NCBI RefSeq assembly: GCF_014643775.1
Contig: NZ_BMKC01000002.1
Span: 372,001 to 436,000, forward strand
Direction: 5' to 3'
Length of the DNA stretch: 64,000 nt
DNA from: Arenimonas soli
GTDB taxonomy: Bacteria; Pseudomonadota; Gammaproteobacteria; Xanthomonadales; Xanthomonadaceae
The notes beneath the pieces are model-generated. The model saw only the letters and a program-made list of their open reading frames with translations, ran no database searches and was not told the origin of the DNA. Made by a program: the position numbers and the translations under genes. This document shows, piece after piece, positions 1 through 15,019 of the stretch (positions are counted from its first letter, which is position 1; each line of letters begins with the position of its first letter).

Positions 1-269
1 ACCCGAAGGTGCTGGTGCTCGACGAAGCCACTTCGGCCGTGGACAACGAAACCGAAGCCGCGATCCAGCGCTCGCTGGCCCGCGCCGCGAAGGGCCGGAC
101 GACCCTGGTGGTGGCGCACCGGCTGAGCACGGTGCGCCACGCCGACGTGATCCACGTGATGGACGCCGGCCGCATCGTCGAATCGGGCAGCCACGACGAC
201 CTGCTGACCCGCAACGGCCCCTACGCCGCCCTCTGGCGCCTGCAAACCGGCGAGGCGGTGCAGGCCTGA
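1..269 (+). CDS. ABC transporter ATP-binding/permease protein, C-terminal fragment
   Basis: This is the 3' end of an ABC exporter gene whose start lies before the window; the frame is open from base 3. The visible part is the end of the nucleotide-binding domain. Walker B with the catalytic Glu reads [11 protein letters not shown] and is followed by the D-loop, the H-loop ([13 protein letters not shown]) and the usual tail ([13 protein letters not shown]). The domain order is that of exporter half-transporters of the MsbA/ABCB type, which fuse a six-helix membrane domain to this ATPase and pump lipids, drugs or peptides across the inner membrane. The substrate cannot be told from this piece. 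An inverted repeat follows the stop codon. Confidence 0.9.
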   Translation, partial: PKVLVLDEATSAVDNETEAAIQRSLARAAKGRTTLVVAHRLSTVRHADVIHVMDAGRIVESGSHDDLLTRNGPYAALWRLQTGEAVQA

Positions 270-275
270 AACGAA

Positions 276-299
276 GAAGCCCTCCTTGCGGAGGGCTTC
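276..299. terminator. Candidate bidirectional terminator hairpin
   Basis: A perfect 10-bp stem (GAAGCCCTCC / GGAGGGCTTC) with a TTGC loop sits between two convergent genes, the ABC exporter and the methyltransferase-like lipoprotein. There is no good T-run on either side, so it may work as a 3'-end stabiliser or a weak terminator for both. Confidence 0.5.
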
Positions 300-320
300 C
301 GGGGCGTCGTCCCCAGGGTC

Positions 321-1250
321 TTATTCGGCCGCGGCGGACTCGGGGTTGGGCTTCACGAAGCGCAGGGTCATGCGGTCGCTTTCGCCGATGGCGGCGTACT
401 TGGTGCTGTCGGCTTCGTCGTGGTTGTTGCCCGGCGGCAGGGTCCAGACACCGTTGGGGTGGTCCTTGGTGTCGGCCGGGTTGGCGTTGATCTCGCTCTT
501 TTCCTCCAGCACGAAACCGGCGGCTTCGGCCAGGCCGATCACGTAGTCCTCGGGCAGGTAGCCGGAGGTCTTCACCTCGGCCAGGGTCTTGCCGGCCGCG
601 GCACGGTGTTCGACCACGCCCAGCACGCCGCCCGGGGCCAGCACGTCGTGGAAGGACCGGAACATCGCCGCTTCGTTGCCGGCCATCACCCAGTTGTGCA
701 CGTTGCGGAAGGTCAGCACCACGTCGGCCGAACCCGGCTCGCCCAGCACCGGCGCCGTCGGGTCGATTTCGACCAGGGTTGCTTCGCCGTAGACGTCGGG
801 ACGCGCCGCCAGCTTGTCGCGCAGCTTGGTGTTGGCTTCGCTGTAGTAGTTCTGGGCGCGTTCGTTGCCGGACTTCGCCGGGTCGTTCACGACGCCGATG
901 TAGCGGCCCTTTTCGCCCGGCAGCGCGGCCAGGATCTCGGTGTACCAGCCGCCGCCCGGGGAGATCTCGACGATGGTCTGGCTGGGGCCGACGCCGAAGA
1001 AAGCGAGGGTTTCACGCGGGTGGCGCCAGGCGTCGCGGGCCGCGTTGTCGGGGTCGCGCCAGTCACCGGCCAGGGCCGCTTCCAGCGGGTCGACCTGGGC
1101 GTTGCGATCGGCGGTTTCGGCGCCGTCGGCGGCCTTCGCCTCGGCAGCGGCCTCCGGCGCGGCGGCCGGCTCCTCGGACGCCGGGCTGCAGGCGGCCAGG
1201 CCCAGCGAAAGGGCAAAAGCGAGGGCAAGGGGGGTGCGAGTGGTTCGCAT
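321..1250 (-). CDS. SAM-dependent methyltransferase-like lipoprotein
   Basis: A 309-residue exported protein. The N-terminus is a lipoprotein signal (charged MRTTRT, hydrophobic stretch, lipobox LAAC with Cys21), followed by an Ala/Glu-rich linker. The C-terminal part resembles predicted methyltransferases of the COG4798 type: VEISPGGGWYTEILA looks like the SAM-binding motif I, and the next strand ends in VVND. A methyltransferase fold outside the cytoplasm is odd because SAM is not expected there, so the activity is uncertain. The start at 1250 is chosen because it places the signal peptide at the N-terminus; longer frames add uncharacteristic residues. It is divergent from katG. Confidence 0.75.
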   Translation of the reverse strand: MRTTRTPLALAFALSLGLAACSPASEEPAAAPEAAAEAKAADGAETADRNAQVDPLEAALAGDWRDPDNAARDAWRHPRETLAFFGVGPSQTIVEISPGGGWYTEILAALPGEKGRYIGVVNDPAKSGNERAQNYYSEANTKLRDKLAARPDVYGEATLVEIDPTAPVLGEPGSADVVLTFRNVHNWVMAGNEAAMFRSFHDVLAPGGVLGVVEHRAAAGKTLAEVKTSGYLPEDYVIGLAEAAGFVLEEKSEINANPADTKDHPNGVWTLPPGNNHDEADSTKYAAIGESDRMTLRFVKPNPESAAAE

Positions 1251-1305
1251 GGAGGGGCTCCGGGGCATGAAAACGAGCCCGGAGGCTACCACGCGGGCCT
1301 GTTAA

Positions 1306-3651
<2,346 letters not shown>

Positions 3652-3664
3652 GTCCGGCCCGCCA

Positions 3665-3706
3665 CGAAAAAACCACCCGGTCGCGAGGCCGGGTGGTTTT
3701 GTTTTG
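3665..3706. terminator. Rho-independent terminator, bidirectional
   Basis: A 10-bp stem (AACCACCCGG / CCGGGTGGTT) with an 8-nt loop is flanked by A-rich sequence on the left and a TTTTGTTTT tract on the right. It can end katG on the plus strand and the convergent serine hydrolase gene on the minus strand. Confidence 0.9.
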
Positions 3707-3722
3707 CCCGGGTTCGCCGGAG

Positions 3723-5105
3723 TCAGCGCGCAGCGGCGTCGATGGCGGCAAGCCAGGCGCGGGCCTGGTCGGGGGCCAGGGCGCCGATGCGGCGGGGCAG
3801 GCCCTCGTGGTCTTCGACCAGCACGGCCAGCACGCCCTGGACCTGTTCGGGCGTCACCGATCCCTCCACCATCGCGAAGGCCAGCGCGTCGATGGCATCG
3901 CGCGCGGCGGCTTCCTGCGTGGCGTCGAGCGACAGCGGTCCCACCAGCGACGTGTGTGCGGCATGCAGCAGCTTGGCCGTGAAGGAAGGCGAACTGGCGA
4001 TGAACTGCAGCATGCCCGGCAGCTGTTCGCGCGGCACCGTGCCCACGTAGTGCCAGACCTGGCGGTCCATGCGCGCCAGCCAGTCGTCGCCGTCCACCAG
4101 CAGGGTCTGCAGCAGCGGCCGCACCAGCAGTTCGCCGTGCTGGCCCTTGCCCAGCATCACCAGACCCTCCCGGCGACCAGGCAGGGTCGCGGCGAAGTTG
4201 TAGAGCCCACGCTCGCGACCGTCGTGCCAAAGCAGAGGCGCGTCACCGCCCGGCGCCAGTTTCCAGCCCAGGCCGAAGTCTTCGGCAGGTTCCGCGTGCC
4301 GGGCCTGCGGCGTCTGCATCTGGGCGAAGAGGCCCGCGTCCAGGTCGGCGCCGCGCGTCACCCAGGCGATGAAGCGGCCGTAGTCCTGGATCGTTCCGAA
4401 ACTGTTGGCGGCGGCGTTGGCTTCGCGTCCCTGCACCGATTCCAGCCCTTCGCCGGCGTCGCCCGGCACGAAGCGCGGTGCCAGTGCGGCCGTCCAGCCG
4501 AAATGCGTGTCGGTCATGCCTGCCGGTGCCAGCACGGAGGCCTGCATCAGCGTTGCCAACGACTCGCCGCTGCGCTGCTCCAGCGCCCGGCGCAGGTACT
4601 CGAAGCCTTCCCCCGAATACTCATGCCGGCTTCCGGGGTCGAAGGCGAACGCAAGCTCGCCCCGACCCCGCCAGTTGGGCAGGCCGGTCTGGTGGCTCAG
4701 GGCCAGGCGCGGTGTCAGTTGGCGATGGCGGGGATCATCGGCCACGTCCGGGTCGATCCAGTCTTGCCACAGCGGCATGTCGAGCGAGAATCGGTCTTCG
4801 CCGACCTGGTGCAACGCCATCAAGGCGAACATCGGCTTGGTCAGCGACGCCTGGTTGAACAAAGGCGTCTCGCCCGCCGCCGCCAGCGTTTGCGGTTCGC
4901 CCAGCAGACGGGTCCACCGCACCTGGCCGTCGTGGACATAGGCGACAGCAAGCAGCGGCACCTGCGCCCGGCGACGCGCGGCCTCGATTTGCACATCGAG
5001 GGAAGCGGACGTGGGTACAGCCGGCGTTGGCGGGGGCGAGGCGAGGCTGCTGCACGCGGCCAGGCCGAGGGTGATGGCGACGGTGGCGAGGATTCGGGAA
5101 CGCAT
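3723..5105 (-). CDS. Beta-lactamase/transpeptidase-family serine hydrolase lipoprotein
   Basis: A 460-residue lipoprotein (lipobox LAAC, Cys18) with a class C beta-lactamase-like (COG1680) domain. The catalytic tetrad SxxK is Ser87-Leu-Thr-Lys90 (NQASLTK) and the second motif is Tyr163-Ser-Gly. An HDG motif further on is in place of the usual KTG/HTG. Family members are esterases, D-aminopeptidases or unassigned penicillin-binding-like hydrolases, so the substrate is unknown. The C-terminal ~120 residues form an extra helical region. The start at 5105 is preceded by AGGAGA; the longer frame lacks a signal peptide at its end. Confidence 0.85.
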   Translation of the reverse strand: MRSRILATVAITLGLAACSSLASPPPTPAVPTSASLDVQIEAARRRAQVPLLAVAYVHDGQVRWTRLLGEPQTLAAAGETPLFNQASLTKPMFALMALHQVGEDRFSLDMPLWQDWIDPDVADDPRHRQLTPRLALSHQTGLPNWRGRGELAFAFDPGSRHEYSGEGFEYLRRALEQRSGESLATLMQASVLAPAGMTDTHFGWTAALAPRFVPGDAGEGLESVQGREANAAANSFGTIQDYGRFIAWVTRGADLDAGLFAQMQTPQARHAEPAEDFGLGWKLAPGGDAPLLWHDGRERGLYNFAATLPGRREGLVMLGKGQHGELLVRPLLQTLLVDGDDWLARMDRQVWHYVGTVPREQLPGMLQFIASSPSFTAKLLHAAHTSLVGPLSLDATQEAAARDAIDALAFAMVEGSVTPEQVQGVLAVLVEDHEGLPRRIGALAPDQARAWLAAIDAAAR

Positions 5106-5216
5106 GGGGATCTCCTGCGGGGATTGACGGCCGCGCCGGCGGGATTCACCGGGCAAGCCAGGGCCACGGCGGGCGCCTTGCCCGCCGGACGGCGTCGGTA
5201 GCGGTGATGAAACGGT

Positions 5217-5555
5217 TTAGTCGCGCGGCGCCGGGCGGCGCAGTGCGTGGTAGGCCAACATGCCCAGGCCGGCGAAGCCGATCAGCAGGCCGAAGGCCGT
5301 GGGGTCTTCGACGCCCAGCCCGAACAGGTCGATCAGGCACAGGGAGCCACCCATTGCCGTCAGCACCAGGCCCCACTTGAGCGAGGACTGCCGCCGGGTT
5401 TCTTCGTCGGCCCGCACCAGTGCGGCGACCATGTCTTCGCTGGCGTGGGTTTCGGCAAGGCGGCGGCGCAGCCGGGCATCGACCATCATGCGGATGACGG
5501 CGACGATGCAAAGCGCCAGGAAGAACGGCAGCAGGATGGCGAGGATGTCGAACAT
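5217..5555 (-). CDS. Small inner-membrane protein, DUF6249-like
   Basis: A 112-residue protein with an N-terminal transmembrane helix (about 2-22), a cytoplasmic charged helix rich in Arg/Glu (25-55), and two further membrane helices (58-80, 85-102). This layout resembles the DUF6249 family often encoded next to ECF sigma factor genes. It is divergently transcribed from the sigma factor 128 bp away, so a shared regulatory region and a link to sigma/anti-sigma signalling are plausible. The function is unknown. Confidence 0.7.
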   Translation of the reverse strand: MFDILAILLPFFLALCIVAVIRMMVDARLRRRLAETHASEDMVAALVRADEETRRQSSLKWGLVLTAMGGSLCLIDLFGLGVEDPTAFGLLIGFAGLGMLAYHALRRPAPRD

Positions 5556-5683
5556 GGGGAGGGTTCCTTGGTGACCGGATTCCGGCTTCGGGGCGATGGA
5601 GCCCACCAGGACGGCGGCGGTTGCATTGCAGCGGGGTTTTGTCCGGCTGCAACCATTGGCGCCCTGGTGGCGTCCGTCCAGGG

Positions 5684-6239
5684 ATGATGGAAGATCCGGC
5701 CCTGGTCTCGGCGGTGCTGACGCGCGCGCCCGGGGCGTTCGAAGAGCTCGTGCGGCGCCACGAGAAGCTGGTCTGGCACCTGGTCTTCCGCGTGGTCGGG
5801 CACCCGGAAGATACCCGCGAGCTTTGCCAGGAGGTTTATCTGCGCGTGTTCCAGCGCCTGCACCAGTTCCGCTTCGAGTCCAGCCTGTCGACCTGGATCG
5901 GCCGGGTGGCCTACGGCGTCGCCTGCCGGCACCTGCGACGCAAGCAGCTGCCCCTGGTGCATGCCGGCGACGAGGACGAGGATCCGGTGGCCCGGGTGGC
6001 GGACGACTTCGACCTGCAGGCCAGCCATGTGCAGGCCGACGAGATCGGCCACCTTTCCCGGGCGATCGAAGGCCTGTCGCCGCTGCAGCGCACCGTCATC
6101 ACCCTGTACCACCTCGACGAACTGCCCATCGCCGAGATCGCCGCCATCACCGACCTGGCCGAGGGCACGGTGAAAAGCCATTTGTTCCGGGCCCGGCTAA
6201 AGCTCCGGCAACAACTCCAGGACCCCAGGGAGGTCAGCC

Positions 6240-6250
<11 letters not shown>
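5684..6250 (+). CDS. ECF RNA polymerase sigma factor (sigma-70 family)
   Basis: A 188-residue group IV sigma factor. Region 2 includes the core-binding segment EELVRRHEKLVWHLVFRVVG and DTRELCQEVYLRVFQ. Region 4 includes the helix-turn-helix LPIAEIAAITDLAEGTVKSH. It would direct RNA polymerase to a small stress regulon and be held inactive by the membrane protein encoded next. The start at 5684 (ATGATG) is preceded by CAGGG; an upstream frame adds 21 residues without sigma homology. The stop overlaps the next start by 11 nt, which indicates translational coupling. Confidence 0.93.
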
Positions 6251-9552
<3,302 letters not shown>

Positions 9553-9998
9553 CCCGGCGGCAGGTCATCGACTTCGGGCATGGCCGTCGCGACCAGCGGC
9601 ACCTGGTCCACGCCCGGCAGGACCACCGGCTGCATGGCCCAGTCGTCCGGCGTCAGCAGCTTCAGCCCGTGGGCGGCGCGGCCCTTGTCGCACTGCGGGC
9701 TGTGCCGGCCGAACTCCCAGGAAGGCTCCACCTCGCGGCAAACCGACGGCCGCTGCGGGTAGATGCCGCAGTGGCCGTCGACGCCGATCGTGCCGCGCAA
9801 GCCCGCGCATCGCGGATGGCTGCCCTCGGTGCCGCGCATGGCCAGCTCATGCCGGCGCAGCGGCATCACCAGGTCGGCCGGCGGGCCGTCGGGATTGTCA
9901 GGCTGGGCCTCCGACCAGTGGAAGGACACGCGGAAGGTGGCGCAGCAGGCGCCGCAGCGCAGGCAGGGATGGCTCATGGGCCACGCAGGCTCGAAGGG

Positions 9999-10499
9999 TT
10001 ACTGGACGTTGAAGCTGCGGGTTTCGACCACCCGGTCGTTGATCGCGATTTCCACCCGGTAGGTGCCGGCCGGCCAGGGTTCGGGCTGGGTGATGCTGAA
10101 GGTGGTGACGGTCGGGGCATCGGGCACCAGGCTTTGCCCGGCCTTGGCGACCTGGGTGCCGTCTTCGAGCAGCCAGCGGGCCGACAGCGTCAGGCCGGGG
10201 CTGCTGCCCACGCCGACGACGGCGGCGTGGATGGTGTCCACGGTGGTGAAGACGTCCTGCGGGCGCGGCACGCGGCCTTCTTCGTCCAGTTCGGTGCCCA
10301 GTTCGACCGCGACCACGCGGAAATCGCCGCTGGGCATAGGCGCTTCTTCCGGCAGGGCATCGGGGGCGGCGCCGGCCTCGTCGGCCGCGGCTTGCGCCGG
10401 CGTCGCGGCATCGCCGGCAGGCGTGGCGTCCGGGTCGCCACCGCAGGCGACCAGCAGCAGGGACAGCGACAGGGCGAGGCTGGTCAGGATCGGGCGCAT
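9999..10499 (-). CDS. Hypothetical lipoprotein
   Basis: A 166-residue lipoprotein (hydrophobic LTSLALSLSLLLVAC, lipobox Cys19) with an Ala/Pro/Glu-rich linker to about residue 60 and a beta-sandwich-looking domain ending WPAGTYRVEIAINDRVVETRSF. That ending is reminiscent of extracellular Ig-like ligand-binding folds. No function is recognised. It lies 25 bp after queF in the same direction and may be co-transcribed with it. Confidence 0.7.
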   Translation of the reverse strand: MRPILTSLALSLSLLLVACGGDPDATPAGDAATPAQAAADEAGAAPDALPEEAPMPSGDFRVVAVELGTELDEEGRVPRPQDVFTTVDTIHAAVVGVGSSPGLTLSARWLLEDGTQVAKAGQSLVPDAPTVTTFSITQPEPWPAGTYRVEIAINDRVVETRSFNVQ

Positions 10500-10524
10500 G
10501 GGCGGCTTGGGTCGTGGACGGTGG

Positions 10525-11352
10525 TTACTGGCGGTTGGTGCGCGGGTTGCCCGGTAGGGGCAGGCCCGGCGTGGCCCGGAACGGGTTGATGTCCAGGCCG
10601 CCGCGGCGGGTGTAACGAGCGTACACCGCCAGCCGGGTCGGCGCGCAATGCTGGATCAGGTCCATGAAGATGCGTTCGACGCAGCTTTCGTGGAAATCGC
10701 TGTGCTGGCGGTAGGACACCAGGTAGCGCAGCAGGCCATCCCGGGCGATGCGCGGGCCGGCGTAGCGGATCTGCACGCTGGCCCAGTCGGGCTGGCCGGT
10801 GACCGGGCAGTTGGACTTGAGCAGGTGCGAGACCAGCACTTCGTCGGCGCGGGTTTCGCTGTCGGACGACAGGAAGTCCGGGCGCGGCGGGCCGTAGTGG
10901 CTGATCTCGATCGGCAGGTCGTCGATGAGGTCGCCTTCGAGGTTTTCGATCAGCGCCACGTTGTTGGAACCCGCCGGCGTCAGCACCACGCTGACCGGCG
11001 CGCCGGCCGCCGCCGACAGGTCGGCCACCAGCTGCGCGCGCAGGGCGTCGGTGTCGGCGAAGCGCGCCATGGCGTAACTGCCCAGGTACAGCTTGAGGCT
11101 CTTGGATTCGACGATGTTCGGCGACGTCGCCGGCACGCGCAGTTCGGCCAGGGCCACGCGCGGCTTGCCGCGGCCGTCGAGCCAGCTCAGTTCGTAGGCA
11201 TTCCAGAAATCGACGCCGCCGAAGGGCAGGTCGTCGCCCAGGCCCAGCGCTGACCGCGACTGGGCGCGGGCAATCGGGAAAAGCAGGGAAGGATCGTAGT
11301 CGCCGCCGTATTCGACGGCTTTGCCCAAGGGGCTCAGTTCGGGGGACGTCAT
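10525..11352 (-). CDS. queF: NADPH-dependent 7-cyano-7-deazaguanine reductase QueF
   Basis: A 275-residue enzyme that reduces preQ0 to preQ1 in queuosine synthesis. It is the long, two-domain (YqfG/E. coli) form. The catalytic Cys182 and Asp189 lie in SNCPVTGQPDW, and the NADPH-binding segment ESKSLKLYLGSYAMARF is clear. The start at 11352 gives the family length; the upstream 14 codons are not conserved in type. It follows nrdB across a 92-bp gap. Confidence 0.96.
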   Translation of the reverse strand: MTSPELSPLGKAVEYGGDYDPSLLFPIARAQSRSALGLGDDLPFGGVDFWNAYELSWLDGRGKPRVALAELRVPATSPNIVESKSLKLYLGSYAMARFADTDALRAQLVADLSAAAGAPVSVVLTPAGSNNVALIENLEGDLIDDLPIEISHYGPPRPDFLSSDSETRADEVLVSHLLKSNCPVTGQPDWASVQIRYAGPRIARDGLLRYLVSYRQHSDFHESCVERIFMDLIQHCAPTRLAVYARYTRRGGLDINPFRATPGLPLPGNPRTNRQ

Positions 11353-11444
11353 GGGGCGGATTGTCTCACGCAGTGATGCTTCGGGCGTATACAACGCGAG
11401 TCGGGGCGACCGGCGGCCGCGACGCCCCGGCCGCCGGTTCAGGT

Positions 11445-12452
11445 TCAGAATGCCGCGTCGAAGGCCACGTCGCCCTGCACGCCCACCTGGTAGGCGGACA
11501 CGCGGCGTTCGAAGAAGTTCGTCAGTTCCTGCACGTCCTGCAGGTCCATGAACGGAAACGGATTGCGGGCCCCGAAATGTTTGGGCAGGCCCAGCTGCGC
11601 CAGCCGCTGGTCGGCGCAGTATTCCAGGTACTGGCGCATGTCCCGCGGCGACATGCCGGCGACGCCGCCGGAAAGCACGTCTTCGGAAAATGCATGTTCG
11701 CAGTCCACCGCTTCGCCCAGCATCTGCACGATCCGCGCCTTGAGTTCGTCGTCGAAGAGGTCGGGCTCTTCTTCACGCGCGGTGCGGATGACCTCGAAGG
11801 CGAAGGCCATGTGCCCGCTTTCATCGCGGAACACCCAGTTGGTGCCGCCCGCCAGGCCGTGCAGCAGGCCGCGCGAGCGCAGGTAATACACGTAGGCGAA
11901 GGCGCCGAAGAAGAACAGCCCCTCGATGCAGGCCGCGAAACACACCAGGTTGAGCAGGAACTGCCGGCGCTGGGCCTTGCTTTCCAGGCGCTGCAAGTCC
12001 TGCACGCTGTCCATCCAGCGGAAGCAGAACGCGGCCTTCTTGCGGATGGATGGAATGTTTTCGACCGCGGCGAAGGCGCGGGCCCGGGCATCCGGGTCCG
12101 GCAGGTAGGTGTCGAGCAGGGTCAGGTAGAACTGCACGTGCAGCGCCTCTTCGTAGAGCTGGCGCGACAGGAACATGCGCGCTTCGGGCGCGTTGATGTG
12201 CTGGTAGAGGTTGAGCACCAGGTTGTTGGAGACGATCGAGTCGCCGGTGGCGAAAAACGCCACCAGGCGTTCGACCAGGTGCCGCTCGGCCGGCCCCAGC
12301 TTGTTCTTCAGGTCGTTGGTGTCGAGCGAGAAGTCCACCTCCTCCACCGTCCAGGTATTGCGGATGGCGTCGCGGTACATTTCGTAGAACTTCGGGTAGC
12401 GCATGGGGCGCAGCGTCAGGTCGAAACCGGGGTCGAGCAGTCGTGCGCTCAT
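11445..12452 (-). CDS. nrdB: Ribonucleoside-diphosphate reductase, beta subunit
   Basis: A 335-residue class I ribonucleotide reductase radical-generating subunit. The di-iron ligands are visible: Asp71, Glu102, His105, Glu177, Glu211 and His214. The radical tyrosine is present at Tyr109 (EALHVQFY), so this is a tyrosyl-radical enzyme and not the Phe-containing class Ic type. It works with NrdA to make dNDPs. The start codon overlaps the nrdA stop (ATGA), so the pair is translationally coupled and shares the cobalamin riboswitch. A GC-rich inverted repeat at 11409-11438 (ACCGGCGGCC / GGCCGCCGGT) after the stop may help end the transcript but lacks a T-run. Confidence 0.96.
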   Translation of the reverse strand: MSARLLDPGFDLTLRPMRYPKFYEMYRDAIRNTWTVEEVDFSLDTNDLKNKLGPAERHLVERLVAFFATGDSIVSNNLVLNLYQHINAPEARMFLSRQLYEEALHVQFYLTLLDTYLPDPDARARAFAAVENIPSIRKKAAFCFRWMDSVQDLQRLESKAQRRQFLLNLVCFAACIEGLFFFGAFAYVYYLRSRGLLHGLAGGTNWVFRDESGHMAFAFEVIRTAREEEPDLFDDELKARIVQMLGEAVDCEHAFSEDVLSGGVAGMSPRDMRQYLEYCADQRLAQLGLPKHFGARNPFPFMDLQDVQELTNFFERRVSAYQVGVQGDVAFDAAF

Positions 12453-14836
12453 TGGCAGGCCTCGCAGGATTCGGGGTTTTCAAGCGAACACATCACGGCG
12501 GCGGACGCCGACGGCGCGTCCACGGTGGCCTTGGCGATGCGGGTGGCGGGGCGGGAACGCAGGTAGTAGGTGGTCTTGATGCCCTGCTTCCAGGCATGCA
12601 TGTACATCGAGGACAGGGCGCCGATGTTCGGGCTTTCCATGAACAGGTTCAGCGACTGGCTCTGGTCGATGAAGGCGCCGCGCTCGGCCGCCATGTCGAT
12701 CAGCGAGCGCATCGGCAGTTCCCACACCGTGCGATAGACCGCGCGCAGTTCGGCCGGGATCTCGCCGATGCCCTGCACCGAGCCTTCGGCCAGCTTGATG
12801 CGGTCGCGCAGCTCGGGTGTCCACAGCCCCAGCTGCTTGAGTTCGGTGACCAGGTGCTTGTTCACCTGCAGGAAGTCGCCGGACAGGGTTTCGCGCTTGA
12901 ACAGGTTGCTTACCTGCGGCTCGATGCATTCGTAGCAGCCGGCGATGGACGCGATGGTGGCCGTGGGCGCGATGGCGACCAGCAGCGAATTGCGCAGGCC
13001 ATGTTCGCGGATGCGTTCGCGCAGGGCGTCCCAGCGCGCCGGGTCGGCCGGGGTCACGCCCCAGGCGTCGAACTGCAGTTCGCCCGCCGCCGCGCGGGTG
13101 TCTTCGAAGTTCGGGTGGCGGCCCCGTTCCTGCGCCAGTTCGCAGCTGGCCTCGAGCGCGTGGAAATAGATGGCCTCGGCGATGCGGGCCGAGAGCCCGC
13201 GCGCCTCGGCGCTGTCGAAGGGCAGGCGCAGCCGGAAGAACACGTCCTGCAGGCCCATGCAGCCCAGGCCCACCGGCCGCCAGCGCAGGTTGCCCCGGCG
13301 GGCGGCTTCGATGGGATAGAAGTTCAGGTCGATCACGCGGTCGAGCTGGCGCACGGCCAGGCGCACGGTGTCGGCCAGCTTGTCGAAATCGAAGCCGTGC
13401 TCGCCCAGGTGCTGGCCCAGGTTGATCGAGCCCAGGTTGCACACTGCGGTTTCATCGGCGCTGGTGACTTCCAGGATCTCGGTGCACAGGTTCGACAGGT
13501 GGATGACGTTGCCTGCCCGGGCGGTCTGGTTGCTGGCGCGGTTGCACTTGTCCTTGAAGGTCATCCAGCCGTTGCCGGTCTGGGCCAGGGTGCGCATCAT
13601 CTTTGCGTACAGCTCGCGGGCCTTGATCGTGCGCACCGCCAGCCCGGCCGCTTCTGCCTGTTCGTAGGCGGCGTCGAAGGCTTCGCCGTAAAGATCGACC
13701 AGGTCCGGCACGGCCTTGGGGTCGAACAGCGACCAGGGTCCGTCGGCTTCGACGCGACGCATGAACAGGTCGGGGATCCAGTTGGCAAGGTTGAGGTTGT
13801 GCGTGCGCCGGGCGTCGTCGCCGGTGTTGTCGCGCAGCTCCAGGAATTCTTCGACGTCGGCGTGCCAGGGCTCGAGGTAGACGCAGGCCGCGCCCTTCCT
13901 CTTGCCGCCCTGGTTGACCGCGGCCACCGATGCATCGAGCGTCTTGAGCCAGGGCACGATGCCGTTGGAATGCCCGTTGGTGGAGCGGATCAGCGAGCCG
14001 CGCGAACGCACCCGCGTATAGCTGACGCCGATGCCGCCGCTGAACTTCGACAGCTGGGCGATGTCGCCGTACCTGGCGTAGATGGATTCCAGCGAATCGC
14101 GCGGCGAATCGAGCAGGAAGCAGCTCGAGAGCTGTTCATGCGTGGTGCCGGCATTGAACAGCGTGGGCGAGCTGGGCAGGTAGTCCAGCGACGCCATGCG
14201 CTGGTAAAGCGCCAGCGCTTCGGGCACGTCCTGGCTGAGCGCACAGGCGATGCGCAGGAAGAACTGCTGCGGGGTTTCGATGACCGTGCGCGCGGTCGGG
14301 TGGCGCAGCAGGTAGCGGTCGTAAAGCGTGCGCAGGCCAAAGTAGTCGAAGCGCCGGTCCAGCGAGGCGTCCAGCGCGTCGTTGAGCTTGCGCGCGTTGG
14401 CCTGCACGAAATCCAGCAGCCTGGCGTTCACCAGCCCCAGCTCGTGGCCGCGGGCCACCGACTGCGAGAAGGCGTGGATTTCCTGGCCGGTGACCTCCTT
14501 GGTGATGCATTCGGCGAGCAGGCGCGCGGCCAGGCGGCCGTATTCGGGCTCTTCGGCGGTCAGCAGCGCGGCGGTGCGGATGGACAGTTCGTCCAGCTCC
14601 CGCGTGCTGGCGCCGTCGTACAGGCCCGAGATGGTGCGCGTGGCGACGCGCATCGGATCGACGGCGTAGAGGTCGTCGCACTGGCGCATCACCGCGCGCA
14701 CGATCTTGTTCAGGTCGACCGGCTCGCGGCGGCCGTTGCGCTTGGTGACGGTCATGCCCAGCGCGGCGGCGGGCGGGGTGAGGGCGAACTGCGGCGCGTC
14801 GGCGTCGGCGGGCGCGTCGAGGATTTCGTGGTTCAT
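12449..14836 (-). CDS. nrdA: Ribonucleoside-diphosphate reductase, alpha subunit
   Basis: A 795-residue catalytic subunit. An N-terminal ATP-cone (TVTKRNGRREPVDLNKIVRAV) gives overall allosteric control. The active-site cysteines lie in QLSSCFLLD, LSNLCTEI (with the Asn and Glu of the active site) and AVCNLGSINLG. The C-terminal redox pair is CEAC, three residues from the end. The start at 14836 has a GGAG site within CCGGAGACCTC, and this same segment is complementary to an upstream leader element. The 364-nt leader contains a cobalamin riboswitch, so expression should fall when B12 is plentiful. Confidence 0.97.
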   Translation of the reverse strand: MNHEILDAPADADAPQFALTPPAAALGMTVTKRNGRREPVDLNKIVRAVMRQCDDLYAVDPMRVATRTISGLYDGASTRELDELSIRTAALLTAEEPEYGRLAARLLAECITKEVTGQEIHAFSQSVARGHELGLVNARLLDFVQANARKLNDALDASLDRRFDYFGLRTLYDRYLLRHPTARTVIETPQQFFLRIACALSQDVPEALALYQRMASLDYLPSSPTLFNAGTTHEQLSSCFLLDSPRDSLESIYARYGDIAQLSKFSGGIGVSYTRVRSRGSLIRSTNGHSNGIVPWLKTLDASVAAVNQGGKRKGAACVYLEPWHADVEEFLELRDNTGDDARRTHNLNLANWIPDLFMRRVEADGPWSLFDPKAVPDLVDLYGEAFDAAYEQAEAAGLAVRTIKARELYAKMMRTLAQTGNGWMTFKDKCNRASNQTARAGNVIHLSNLCTEILEVTSADETAVCNLGSINLGQHLGEHGFDFDKLADTVRLAVRQLDRVIDLNFYPIEAARRGNLRWRPVGLGCMGLQDVFFRLRLPFDSAEARGLSARIAEAIYFHALEASCELAQERGRHPNFEDTRAAAGELQFDAWGVTPADPARWDALRERIREHGLRNSLLVAIAPTATIASIAGCYECIEPQVSNLFKRETLSGDFLQVNKHLVTELKQLGLWTPELRDRIKLAEGSVQGIGEIPAELRAVYRTVWELPMRSLIDMAAERGAFIDQSQSLNLFMESPNIGALSSMYMHAWKQGIKTTYYLRSRPATRIAKATVDAPSASAAVMCSLENPESCEACQ

Positions 14837-14838
14837 GG

Positions 14839-14984
14839 GAGGTCTCCGGTGCATGGCGCACGGCCGCCGCCCTTCCCTCGGAGGACGACGCAGGCGGTCA
14901 AGGCAACGGGAGGTTGCAATACGGGTGTCGCAGGGACCGAGACGCGGCGCCACGACACCGGCACCGTCTCCCCCCGGAGACCTC
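14839..14984 (-). promoter_or_regulatory. Expression platform that can mask the nrdA ribosome-binding site
   Basis: In the minus-strand RNA the segment GAGGUCUCCGG (14984 to 14974) is an exact 11-nt complement of CCGGAGACCUC (14849 to 14839), which contains the nrdA Shine-Dalgarno sequence. The same upstream segment can instead fold locally: GUCUCC, a GGGG loop, then GGAGAC. The two pairings exclude each other, as in a translational riboswitch. The complementarity is seen directly; which state B12 favours is inferred from the family rule that B12 binding shuts expression off. Confidence 0.6.
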
Positions 14985-15019
14985 TGGGCCGGTCACCGCG
15001 CGTCGTGCTTCGCGCGGCT